Source: Paenibacillus sp. JNUCC-31 | GTDB lineage: Bacteria > Bacillota > Bacilli > Paenibacillales > Paenibacillaceae | Length of the DNA stretch: 64,000 nucleotides | Direction of reading: 5' to 3' | Assembly (NCBI RefSeq): GCF_014844075.1 | Contig: NZ_CP062165.1 | Coordinates: forward strand, 4,402,001 to 4,466,000 | In this document: one piece after another, positions 41,930-48,957 of the stretch | How the letters are laid out: the number at the start of each line of letters is the position of its first letter | How positions within the stretch are numbered: position 1 is the first letter of the stretch | The notes under the pieces: model-generated | Databases searched by the model: none | Told to the model about the DNA's origin: nothing | The model's input: only the letters and a program-made list of their open reading frames with translations | Translations under genes and position numbers: made by a program

Positions 41930-42085
41930 AATCCAATCGACGAATTAACGTCTGTGTGATTCGTTACATCTCAGAACTGTGCAAATGGGAGCAAATAGTG
42001 TGTGCCAGATTCATTAGACTAAAATAACGCGACAAAGGGGCGTCCACCGTCATGTTCATGACTAATGGGACAGCCCCGTTCGGCG
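41930..42085 (-). repeat. Dispersed intergenic repeat element, copy B (inverted)
   Basis: Read on the minus strand this aligns base by base with copy A (30917): a hairpin GGGGCTGTCCCATTAGTCATG ... CATGACggtGGACgCCCC, then two 23-bp units (TAATGAA...CTATT and TAACGAA...CGTTAAT). Many differences in the hairpin are compensatory or keep it pairable. It occupies the gap between fabF and narK. Confidence 0.75.
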
Positions 42086-42171
42086 TGGTGTTGATTATCT
42101 ATATTTGTATACAGCAGACTGCGGACGAATACTCCTAATACTCAGGATCTCATAAGGGATGATCAGAATAA

Positions 42172-43404
42172 TTAGGACGTGAGGGACGGAGATTCAGTGA
42201 TGCTCTTGCTGCTTTTATTCAGCCAGCTGACACGCCAACGCGATTGCATGATGAGAACGAGGAACATGGACGCAGCCGCAATCAGACTAAGAATGACAAA
42301 GCCGGGTGTATAGGAGTGGTAGGAACTGTACAGTTGACCGAGAATGAGGGGCAATGCATATCCGCCCAATCCGCCAGCGGCACCTACAATACCAGTCATC
42401 AGTCCAATCTCGTTGCCGAATCGTTGGGGAACCAGTTGGAACACGGAGCCATTCCCGGCACCAAGACACATCATGCCAAGGAACAACATGACGACCACAA
42501 CGGGAAGTGGTGGCATGAAGGACACGCCAATCAGCATGATACATGCTCCTGTGTACAGAAAGGTCAGCATGCGTGTTCCGCCAATTTTGTCAGCCAGGTA
42601 ACCCCCGACAGGCCGGAAGAAACTGCCTGCGATCACACAGAATGTGGTAATGTCCGCGGCATGAACTGGAGAAAGGCCATACTGGGTGTTGAAGAAGATG
42701 GTCAGATAGTTGCATAACCCCACGAAGCCACCAAAGGTAACACAATAAAAGGCACAGAATACCCATGCATCCTTTTGTTTCAGCAGACTTCCGTATTGAG
42801 ACAGTTTCTTTGGTTCAGGCCGGTTGGGGCTGTTACGAGCAAAGAGAGAAAAGAGAATAAATACGATTGTGATGGGGATAATTGCCAGTCCAAATACCAC
42901 TTCCCAGCTGCCATAATGGGTAGCCAAGCGATTGGCAAACAACGTTGCGAGTACTGTTCCGCTGTTACCTGCCCCAGCAATACCCATGGCCAGACCCTGA
43001 TGCTCCTTGGGATACCACTGTCCTGCCAAAGGAAGAGCAGCAGCAAAGGAGGCGCCTGCTACACCAAGCAAGAGAGCTACTACATACAGTTGGCTCAGGG
43101 AGTCAACCCATAGCCAGCCCAGTAGCAGAGGCACAAGTGTGACGAGCATCCCGATCTGTGCGGTCAGCTTCGGCCCGATATAATCGGACAGGAAGCCAAG
43201 TACAAGTCGCAGAATTGAGCCGCCAAGAATAGGCAAGGCCACCAGATTGGCTTTTTCCAATGGTGTCATTGGATAATCCAGGGCAATCACTACCGCGAGT
43301 GGACCAAGCATACCCCATATCATAAAACTGATGTCAAAATACATAAACGCCCCGAACAGGGTAGGCTTATGCCCGCTCTTCCAAAAACTTTTACTCTCCA
43401 TCAT
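42172..43404 (-). CDS. narK: Nitrate/nitrite transporter, MFS family
   Basis: 410 residues with twelve predicted membrane helices. The nitrate-signature stretches AGAGNSGTVLATLFANRLA and GAGNGSVFQLVPQRFGNEIG-like segments, both with the Gly-rich motif, and conserved Arg residues in helices 2 and 8 (GSILRLVLGF, GSFFRPVGGYLADKIGG) mark the NarK/NasA family. It imports nitrate for the divergently encoded reductase. The start at 43404 has GAGGAG nine bases upstream. Its leader carries a two-hairpin plus terminator switch and its promoter a GlnR/TnrA box. Confidence 0.93.
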   Translation of the reverse strand: MMESKSFWKSGHKPTLFGAFMYFDISFMIWGMLGPLAVVIALDYPMTPLEKANLVALPILGGSILRLVLGFLSDYIGPKLTAQIGMLVTLVPLLLGWLWVDSLSQLYVVALLLGVAGASFAAALPLAGQWYPKEHQGLAMGIAGAGNSGTVLATLFANRLATHYGSWEVVFGLAIIPITIVFILFSLFARNSPNRPEPKKLSQYGSLLKQKDAWVFCAFYCVTFGGFVGLCNYLTIFFNTQYGLSPVHAADITTFCVIAGSFFRPVGGYLADKIGGTRMLTFLYTGACIMLIGVSFMPPLPVVVVMLFLGMMCLGAGNGSVFQLVPQRFGNEIGLMTGIVGAAGGLGGYALPLILGQLYSSYHSYTPGFVILSLIAAASMFLVLIMQSRWRVSWLNKSSKSITESPSLTS

Positions 43405-43464
43405 CCATCATCGCTCCTCATCCAATTGAGATCTTCGAGACTTGTCTATGTGCATGTTCAGGCA

Positions 43465-43507
43465 GAAAAAGGCCGCAATTCGTCCTGATAAGAACGATTT
43501 GCGGCCC
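43465..43507 (-). terminator. Attenuator terminator in the narK leader
   Basis: Minus strand GGCCGCAAatCGT...ACGaatTGCGGCC followed by TTTTT, about 60 nt before the narK ATG. Its 5' arm shares bases 43502-43505 with the second ANTAR-type hairpin. Confidence 0.9.
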
Positions 43508-43549
43508 CGTTGCCGACAGGCGGTACACGTCATTGTGTTCCCGCACCTG
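43502..43549 (-). promoter_or_regulatory. ANTAR-type two-hairpin antitermination site, narK leader
   Basis: P1 is ACAC-AATGAC-GTGT inside a longer stem (43517-43549) and P2 is CGGC-AACGGG-GCCG (43502-43515). Both loops are six nucleotides with A at position 1 and G at position 4, the recognition rule for ANTAR proteins such as NasR, NasT and EutV. The loops are 17 nt apart, and P2 formation excludes the terminator. Confidence 0.8.
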
Positions 43550-43580
43550 AGTTGATCACAGCACTGTGATTTTGATTCAA

Positions 43581-43609
43581 ATTATAAAAAGGGAAATTAA
43601 ATATGTCAA
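43581..43609 (-). promoter_or_regulatory. narK promoter
   Basis: Minus strand TTGACA-17 bp-TATAAT, a full consensus SigA promoter. The -35 hexamer is part of the GlnR/TnrA box at 43604-43620. Confidence 0.75.
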
Positions 43610-43620
43610 CAAAATTTACA
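43604..43620. promoter_or_regulatory. GlnR/TnrA box (narK side)
   Basis: TGTCA-N7-TTACA fits TGTNA-N7-TNACA perfectly. It overlaps the narK -35. Confidence 0.85.
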
Positions 43621-43665
43621 TGGAATTTAAAATATTTTGATTTTTTATGATTTTTATAATCACAA

Positions 43666-43682
43666 TGTTAATGTTGTTGACA
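43666..43682. promoter_or_regulatory. GlnR/TnrA box (nasB side)
   Basis: TGTTA-N7-TGACA fits TGTNA-N7-TNACA perfectly. It overlaps the TTGACA at 43677-43682. Confidence 0.85.
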
Positions 43683-43716
43683 TATGTTTGAGATTACCTT
43701 AATCTGAATCTATTAT
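43677..43716 (+). promoter_or_regulatory. nasB promoter
   Basis: TTGACA at 43677-43682 has TAATCT at 17-bp spacing (43700-43705); an alternative -10 TATTAT lies at 43711-43716. With the second -10 the GlnR/TnrA box would be centred about 49 bp upstream of the start, the geometry of TnrA activation; with the first it overlaps the -35. Confidence 0.6.
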
Positions 43717-43720
43717 GAGT

Positions 43721-43763
43721 CTACACAATGGCGTGTGGATTCCGGAGGCAACGGTGCCCTTTT
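43721..43763 (+). promoter_or_regulatory. ANTAR-type two-hairpin antitermination site, nasB leader
   Basis: P1 is CTACAC-AATGGC-GTGTGG (43721-43738) and P2 is GGC-AACGGT-GCC (43747-43758). Both hexaloops have A1 and G4; the distance between loops is 17 nt, identical to the narK leader. P2 is only three to five base pairs and overlaps the terminator 5' arm. Confidence 0.8.
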
Positions 43764-43788
43764 CCGATATATGGAGAAGGGATTTTTC
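43756..43788 (+). terminator. Attenuator terminator in the nasB leader
   Basis: CCCTTTTCC (43757-43765) pairs with GGAGAAGGG (43773-43781), followed by ATTTTT, 42 nt before the nasB ATG. Confidence 0.85.
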
Positions 43789-43829
43789 TGTTTATTTTCA
43801 GATGTGTTACAGAGATTAGGGGGCAGCCC

Positions 43830-46151
43830 ATGAGCAAAAAGAAACTGGTGATTATCGGGAATGGTATGGCCGGTGTGAAATGTGTAGAAGAGATTATTGC
43901 ACTGGAGCCTGACAGTTATGAGATTGTGATCTATGGGAATGAACCCCGTCCCAATTACAATCGCATTATGTTGTCGAAAGTGTTGCAGGGTGAACATTCG
44001 CTACAGGATATCATTATTAATGATTGGAATTGGTATAAGGAGCATGGTATTCGGCTCTGTACAGGAGAAATGGTGCACAGGATCAATACTCAGGCGAACT
44101 ATATAGAGACTGAATCCGGCATAAGGGAAACATACGATATTCTGATACTGGCAACTGGATCTTCTCCGTTTGTTCCACCGATTCCCGGCATAGATAAAGA
44201 GAGGGTCATGTCCTTCCGCACGATCGATGATTGTACACGCATGTCGGAGTATTCGAAAGAGTATCGTAAGGCAGCGGTAATTGGTGGGGGATTGCTTGGG
44301 TTGGAGGCTGCACGTGGATTGCTGCATCTGGGCATGGAAGCGGTGGTGGTGCACAACGCACCTTATATTATGAACCGACAGCTGGATCTGAAGGCTGCCT
44401 CGATGCTTCAGCAGGAGCTTGAGGCTCAGGGGATGACCTTCCTTTTGGCGAAAAATACTCAGAAAATTATCGGTCGTTCGCAGGCCCAAGGTCTCCTTTT
44501 TACTGATGGTTCCAAGCTTGAGGCTCAGGTTGTTGTTGTGGCTGTGGGCATTCGCCCAAATGTGGATCTGGCCAGGCGTAGTGGGATTGCTACGAATCGG
44601 GCGATCGTGGTCGATGACTATATGCGTACGAGTGTACCGGGTATATACGCGGTTGGGGAATGTGCTGAACATCGAGGGATCAGTTATGGTCTGGTGGCCC
44701 CGTTATACGAACAGGGAAAGGTCCTCGCACGTACATTATGTGGGCAGGACACGCCGGAATATAAGGGATCAATTCCATACTCCCAGTTGAAAGTATCGGG
44801 GGTCGATGTTTTCTCAGCGGGTGAGATCAGTGGTGAAGGACTGCAGACTGCTATTCAAACGCTGGACGGGATTCGCGGCACATACAAAAAAGTGCTGATG
44901 AAGGCTGGTAAGGTGCGTGGAGCCATTTTGTTCGGGGATACGGCTGAGGGGACTGCATTGCTGGGACTGGTGCAACGCGGGGCAGAGGTCGCGGAACTGG
45001 CTCCACGCGAGGATGCCCCCGACCCTGCCGAAATGGCAGCTGCTGCACTTCCGGATCAGGAGACCGTATGTGCCTGCAACAATGTGACCAAGGCCGTCAT
45101 CATGAAGGCTATTCAGGAGCAGGGTCTTCAGACGGCAGATCAGGTAAGGGAGCAAACCAAAGCTTCAGGGTCATGCGGTGGATGTCGCCCCATGGTTGCT
45201 GCTCTGGTGAAACACACACATAATCAGAAGAATAACGGCGGTGCGGGTACGGTAACCCAACTGGAGGAAAAGTCTGTAATGCCAGTATGCAGCTGTACAG
45301 ATCTTAGCCACGCCGGACTGAAGGAATCGCTGGATCACATTCTTAGAGAAGAACACATGGATATATTACATCATCAACCTGTGATAACTCGGCAGATAGA
45401 CATAACCTTGATCTTACAGAAACTGGATTGGGCCACAGAGCAAGGATGCACGGTATGTCGTCCTTCGATCCACTATTACTTGCAGGTATCCACTTCAACG
45501 ATGAATGAGCGGGTGACGATAGCTGATGAACATCCGGCTGCTGGGCGGGGAGGTATGCAGCAGCAATTTATGGAGGCCGGAATCAAGCGTAAACATGAAA
45601 TTCAGATCCGCTGGGATGATGGTATTCCTTTGTCATCCTACACCCTGGATGTGGGAGACTTGGCGGCGAAACTTTGTTCGAGCTGGACAGACGCACATAT
45701 GCCATCCCCCGTGAACGTGGGTATTGCACCTCGGCCTGGCTCATTGGTGAGTGCACTGGTTCAGGACCTTGGCTTGCTGGCTTCTCCTGTAGGGTGGGAA
45801 ATTTACGCAGGCGGACATGCGGAGCATCCAGTCAAGGAAGGCAGATTGCTCGGCGTTGCAGAAACAGAGCTGCAAGCAGCATTGCTCGCAACTGCCTGCC
45901 TGCAGTGGTACCGTCAAACTGCTTGGTATGATGAACCATTATGGGCATGGACGGAGCGATTGGGATTTATGGCGATTCGGGAAACGCTTTTGGATGATCA
46001 GTTCCAGAAGGAACTTGCGATGGGTATCATAGCTGAAAGGCAGGGATGGGGAAATGAAATTACCCGTGAATTCAGAACTGACAGCTTCAAGGCTTCTTGT
46101 AAAGGAGACTCAATGTCCGTATTGCAGTGTGCAATGCAAAATGACAGTTGA
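43830..46151 (+). CDS. nasB: Assimilatory nitrate reductase electron-transfer subunit NasB
   Basis: 773 residues, like B. subtilis NasB (about 770). FAD/NAD(P)H-binding pyridine nucleotide-disulfide oxidoreductase region (about 1-400: VIIGNGMAGVKCVEEI, then AAVIGGGLLGLEAARGL, VYAVGECAEH-like). Two BFD-type 2Fe-2S domains follow, with cysteines 414, 416, 448, 451 and 487, 489, 540, 543. The C-terminal third (about 560-770) resembles a nitrite/sulfite reductase half-domain without the siroheme cysteines. It carries electrons from NAD(P)H to NasC. ATG after GGGGGCAG. The last 98 bases overlap the nasC start in another frame. Confidence 0.92.
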   Translation: MSKKKLVIIGNGMAGVKCVEEIIALEPDSYEIVIYGNEPRPNYNRIMLSKVLQGEHSLQDIIINDWNWYKEHGIRLCTGEMVHRINTQANYIETESGIRETYDILILATGSSPFVPPIPGIDKERVMSFRTIDDCTRMSEYSKEYRKAAVIGGGLLGLEAARGLLHLGMEAVVVHNAPYIMNRQLDLKAASMLQQELEAQGMTFLLAKNTQKIIGRSQAQGLLFTDGSKLEAQVVVVAVGIRPNVDLARRSGIATNRAIVVDDYMRTSVPGIYAVGECAEHRGISYGLVAPLYEQGKVLARTLCGQDTPEYKGSIPYSQLKVSGVDVFSAGEISGEGLQTAIQTLDGIRGTYKKVLMKAGKVRGAILFGDTAEGTALLGLVQRGAEVAELAPREDAPDPAEMAAAALPDQETVCACNNVTKAVIMKAIQEQGLQTADQVREQTKASGSCGGCRPMVAALVKHTHNQKNNGGAGTVTQLEEKSVMPVCSCTDLSHAGLKESLDHILREEHMDILHHQPVITRQIDITLILQKLDWATEQGCTVCRPSIHYYLQVSTSTMNERVTIADEHPAAGRGGMQQQFMEAGIKRKHEIQIRWDDGIPLSSYTLDVGDLAAKLCSSWTDAHMPSPVNVGIAPRPGSLVSALVQDLGLLASPVGWEIYAGGHAEHPVKEGRLLGVAETELQAALLATACLQWYRQTAWYDEPLWAWTERLGFMAIRETLLDDQFQKELAMGIIAERQGWGNEITREFRTDSFKASCKGDSMSVLQCAMQNDS

Positions 46152-48186
46152 AGCACTTGCTGAACCTGTTAAGGGAGAGCATCGTGGGGAGTATTCGGTT
46201 CAGGGCGTTCCGAATGAAGCCTCCCAGGGCAGATTGTGTGTTAAAGGCATGAATGCACATCAGCATGCGCTCAGTGGGCAACGATTGCTGCACCCTTTAA
46301 TCCGTCGCAATGGCGAACTTGAGACGTGTTCCTGGGAAGAGGCCATCCAATATATCGTAAAGCAATTTCAGAGTATGAAAGATGACTATGGAGCAGATAC
46401 GATTGGGGTATACGGAGGCGGATCTTTGACAAATGAAACAGCATATCTTCTTGGGAAATTCGCAAGAGTTGCAATAGGTACAAAATACATCGATTACAAT
46501 GGACGATTCTGCATGTCAGCCGCAGCATCTGCCGGGAGCAAAGTATTCGGCATGGACCGTGGACTGACGTTCCGGTTATCCGATATTCCCAAAGCGAGCT
46601 GCATTATACTGGCAGGCACCAACATTGCGGAGTGTCAGCCAACCCTGCTGCCATACTTCAATCAGGCAAAGGAGAATGGGGCTTTCATTATTGTTATTGA
46701 TCCGCGGAGAACCGCCACCGCGGCGATGGCCGATCTTCACTTGCAAGTGAAACCCGGGATGGATGCTTTGCTGGCAAATATGATGCTGAAGGTGATTATG
46801 GATGCCGGCCTAGTGGACCCTCATTTTATAGAAGATAGAACCCATGGATACGAACAATTAACGTATGTTTTGGCAGATTTACAACTGGAGCAGGCCGCAG
46901 CGGCATGTGGGGTTGATCTGGCTCAGGTTCGTCAGGCAGCAATGGCATACGGTAAAGCAGACACTGGAATGATTATGACAGCGCGGGGAGTGGAGCAGCA
47001 AACGGACGGTCATTTGGCAGTCAGACATTTTCTGAATTTGGTTCTGGCGACTGGCAAAATTGGCAAACCAGGCTGCGGATACGGGGCCATCACAGGTCAG
47101 GGGAATGGGCAAGGCGGGCGGGAGCATGGGCAAAAGGCCGACCAGCTGCCTGGCTATCGCTCCATCGAAAATGAAGCAGATCGTGCCTATGTAGCTTCAG
47201 TCTGGGGAGTGGACCCGGCAAGTTTACCGGGAAAAGGGGTCTCGGCCTACGAGATGATGGAGCGTGTGCATAATCAGGATATTCGGGCACTGCTTGTGAT
47301 GGGGTCGAATCCGGTGGTATCCAATCCCAATGTGCGTTTGGTGGAGGAGGCACTACGTAAACTGGATTTCCTGGTGGTGGCAGATATGTTTCTGTCGGAG
47401 ACAGCCCGATTGGCCGATCTGGTTCTCCCGGTCACGGCCTATCTGGAGAATGAAGGTACACTGACCAATCTGGAAGGACGTGTTTTGTTGCGAGAACAAG
47501 GCCGACCTTCCCCCGGAGAAACGCTTAATGATTGGGATGTTTTGTGCCGAATTGCTGCAGAATTGGGCAAAGGCACTTACTTTCAATATGATTGTGCTGA
47601 AGACATATTTAATGAGCTTAGGGTAGCCAGCCGCGGGGGGATCGCTGATTATTATGGGATAACCTATGAGCGTCTGCGTAACGAAAAGGGGGTATACTGG
47701 CCATGTCCTGCTCCAGGGGAACAGGGGGAAGGGTTGCTATTCAGTGAGCGGTTTGCCCACCCGGATGGCAAAGCTGTATTTACAGCCGAGTTAAGCCCGG
47801 GCTGGAATGAAGTATCCCCGGAATTCCCCTTGATTCTCACCAATGGACGTGTGCTTCCTCATTACCTGACAGGGGTTCAGACACATCGAAGTGCAGCGCT
47901 CGCAGCTCGTGAATTGGAGAACTTCGTTGAACTTCATCCGGCTACCGCAGCCCGTAATCGTGTACTGGATGGTGAATGGGTAGAAATACAATCGGTGTAC
48001 GGGAGCTTCACCGTTCGTGCGCGAGTCAAAGCATATATTCGAGAAGATACCTTGTTCGTGCCGATGCACTGGGGTGGTGTTCAGAATGTGAATCGGGCAA
48101 CAAGACCCGAATTGGATCCATATTGCCGTATGCCAGGATTCAAGACGGTCGCAGTAACCATTCATCCTTTACGATTAGTCAGGTGA
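46054..48186 (+). CDS. nasC: Assimilatory nitrate reductase catalytic subunit NasC
   Basis: 710 residues of the molybdopterin oxidoreductase family, close to B. subtilis NasC. N-terminal 4Fe-4S motif with Cys21, 24, 28 and 62 (CPYCSVQC...CVKG), probable Mo ligand Cys153 (NGRFCMSAAA), LAGTNIAECQPT, and GYGAITGQGNGQGGREHGQKADQLPGYR near residue 345. Reduces nitrate to nitrite in the cytoplasm with electrons from NasB. The start lies 98 nt inside nasB, with GGGATGGGG just upstream; no later in-frame start precedes the cluster cysteines. No nitrite reductase genes (nasD/E) follow; they must lie elsewhere. Confidence 0.93.
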   Translation: MKLPVNSELTASRLLVKETQCPYCSVQCKMTVEALAEPVKGEHRGEYSVQGVPNEASQGRLCVKGMNAHQHALSGQRLLHPLIRRNGELETCSWEEAIQYIVKQFQSMKDDYGADTIGVYGGGSLTNETAYLLGKFARVAIGTKYIDYNGRFCMSAAASAGSKVFGMDRGLTFRLSDIPKASCIILAGTNIAECQPTLLPYFNQAKENGAFIIVIDPRRTATAAMADLHLQVKPGMDALLANMMLKVIMDAGLVDPHFIEDRTHGYEQLTYVLADLQLEQAAAACGVDLAQVRQAAMAYGKADTGMIMTARGVEQQTDGHLAVRHFLNLVLATGKIGKPGCGYGAITGQGNGQGGREHGQKADQLPGYRSIENEADRAYVASVWGVDPASLPGKGVSAYEMMERVHNQDIRALLVMGSNPVVSNPNVRLVEEALRKLDFLVVADMFLSETARLADLVLPVTAYLENEGTLTNLEGRVLLREQGRPSPGETLNDWDVLCRIAAELGKGTYFQYDCAEDIFNELRVASRGGIADYYGITYERLRNEKGVYWPCPAPGEQGEGLLFSERFAHPDGKAVFTAELSPGWNEVSPEFPLILTNGRVLPHYLTGVQTHRSAALAARELENFVELHPATAARNRVLDGEWVEIQSVYGSFTVRARVKAYIREDTLFVPMHWGGVQNVNRATRPELDPYCRMPGFKTVAVTIHPLRLVR

Positions 48187-48230
48187 GTAATACGAGTCGA
48201 ATAACACTATGAGTGTCTGATGAAGAGCTT

Positions 48231-48279
48231 AACGGCTGTGTAGTCCCATATTTATATGAGACTGCACGGCTTTTTTTGC
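48231..48279 (+). terminator. Terminator after nasC
   Basis: GCTGTGTAGTCcCATAT...ATATGaGACTgCACgGC hairpin followed by TTTTTTT. Confidence 0.88.
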
Positions 48280-48514
48280 GTATTAAACGTAGAAATGCAA
48301 TAGTTCCGAGGTTCCAGCTAAACATGAGGATTGGCCCATGAATATGGCTGGAATATTCGTTATGATATTAATTAGGGGCACATATGTACGTGTTTTGGAG
48401 TGGGTAATGAAACAAGCTGATGATTAAGTTAGGTCCATTATCCATGGTGGTATAGATATAAGGACTGTATAGAAGCTTCTTATTAATATAAGGCAGTACA
48501 TAGGAGGGAAAGCA

Positions 48515-48934
48515 GTGAACGTATGGATTACGGTGAAAAGTCTGGGTAGACGCAAGCCGGCACTTGCCAAACAAGCTGCCGAACTTCCGGAAACAACCGA
48601 TACGTTGAGACAGCTTATTAAGAACATGGTGGCTCAGCAGGTTAAGGTTCTTCAGGAAAAGAAACATGATGCGGAATGGCTTGCATACCTGATGCCAGAG
48701 GACATTCAGGAGCAGGGGACTACGGGAAAAGTGGGCTTTGGTGCAATTTACAACCAAGGGATTCCCCATGTAGAAGGCGCCATGGATACAGCTGTAACCG
48801 CATATGAAGATGGGTTATTTAAAGTGTTTCTCAATGATGAAGAGCTGCTGGGACTGGACGAGCCGCTAATCTTGCGGGAAGACGATAACGTGGTGTTTAT
48901 CCGCTTTACAATGCTTGCCGGGCGTCTGTGGTAG
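48515..48934 (+). CDS. Unknown small protein upstream of the DUF4132 gene
   Basis: 139 residues from a GTG with AGGAGG eight bases upstream. Not recognised. N-terminal half is basic and helical (LGRRKPALAKQAAEL, then IKNMVAQQVKVLQEKK); the C-terminal half is acidic and beta-rich (LKVFLND-like, EELLGLDEPLILREDDNVVFIRF). The stop lies 23 bases before the DUF4132 start, so the two are almost certainly co-transcribed and may form a complex. No membrane segment or signal peptide. Confidence 0.75.
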   Translation: MNVWITVKSLGRRKPALAKQAAELPETTDTLRQLIKNMVAQQVKVLQEKKHDAEWLAYLMPEDIQEQGTTGKVGFGAIYNQGIPHVEGAMDTAVTAYEDGLFKVFLNDEELLGLDEPLILREDDNVVFIRFTMLAGRLW

Positions 48935-48957
48935 AGAGTGACGAGGAGGAGATTGGA

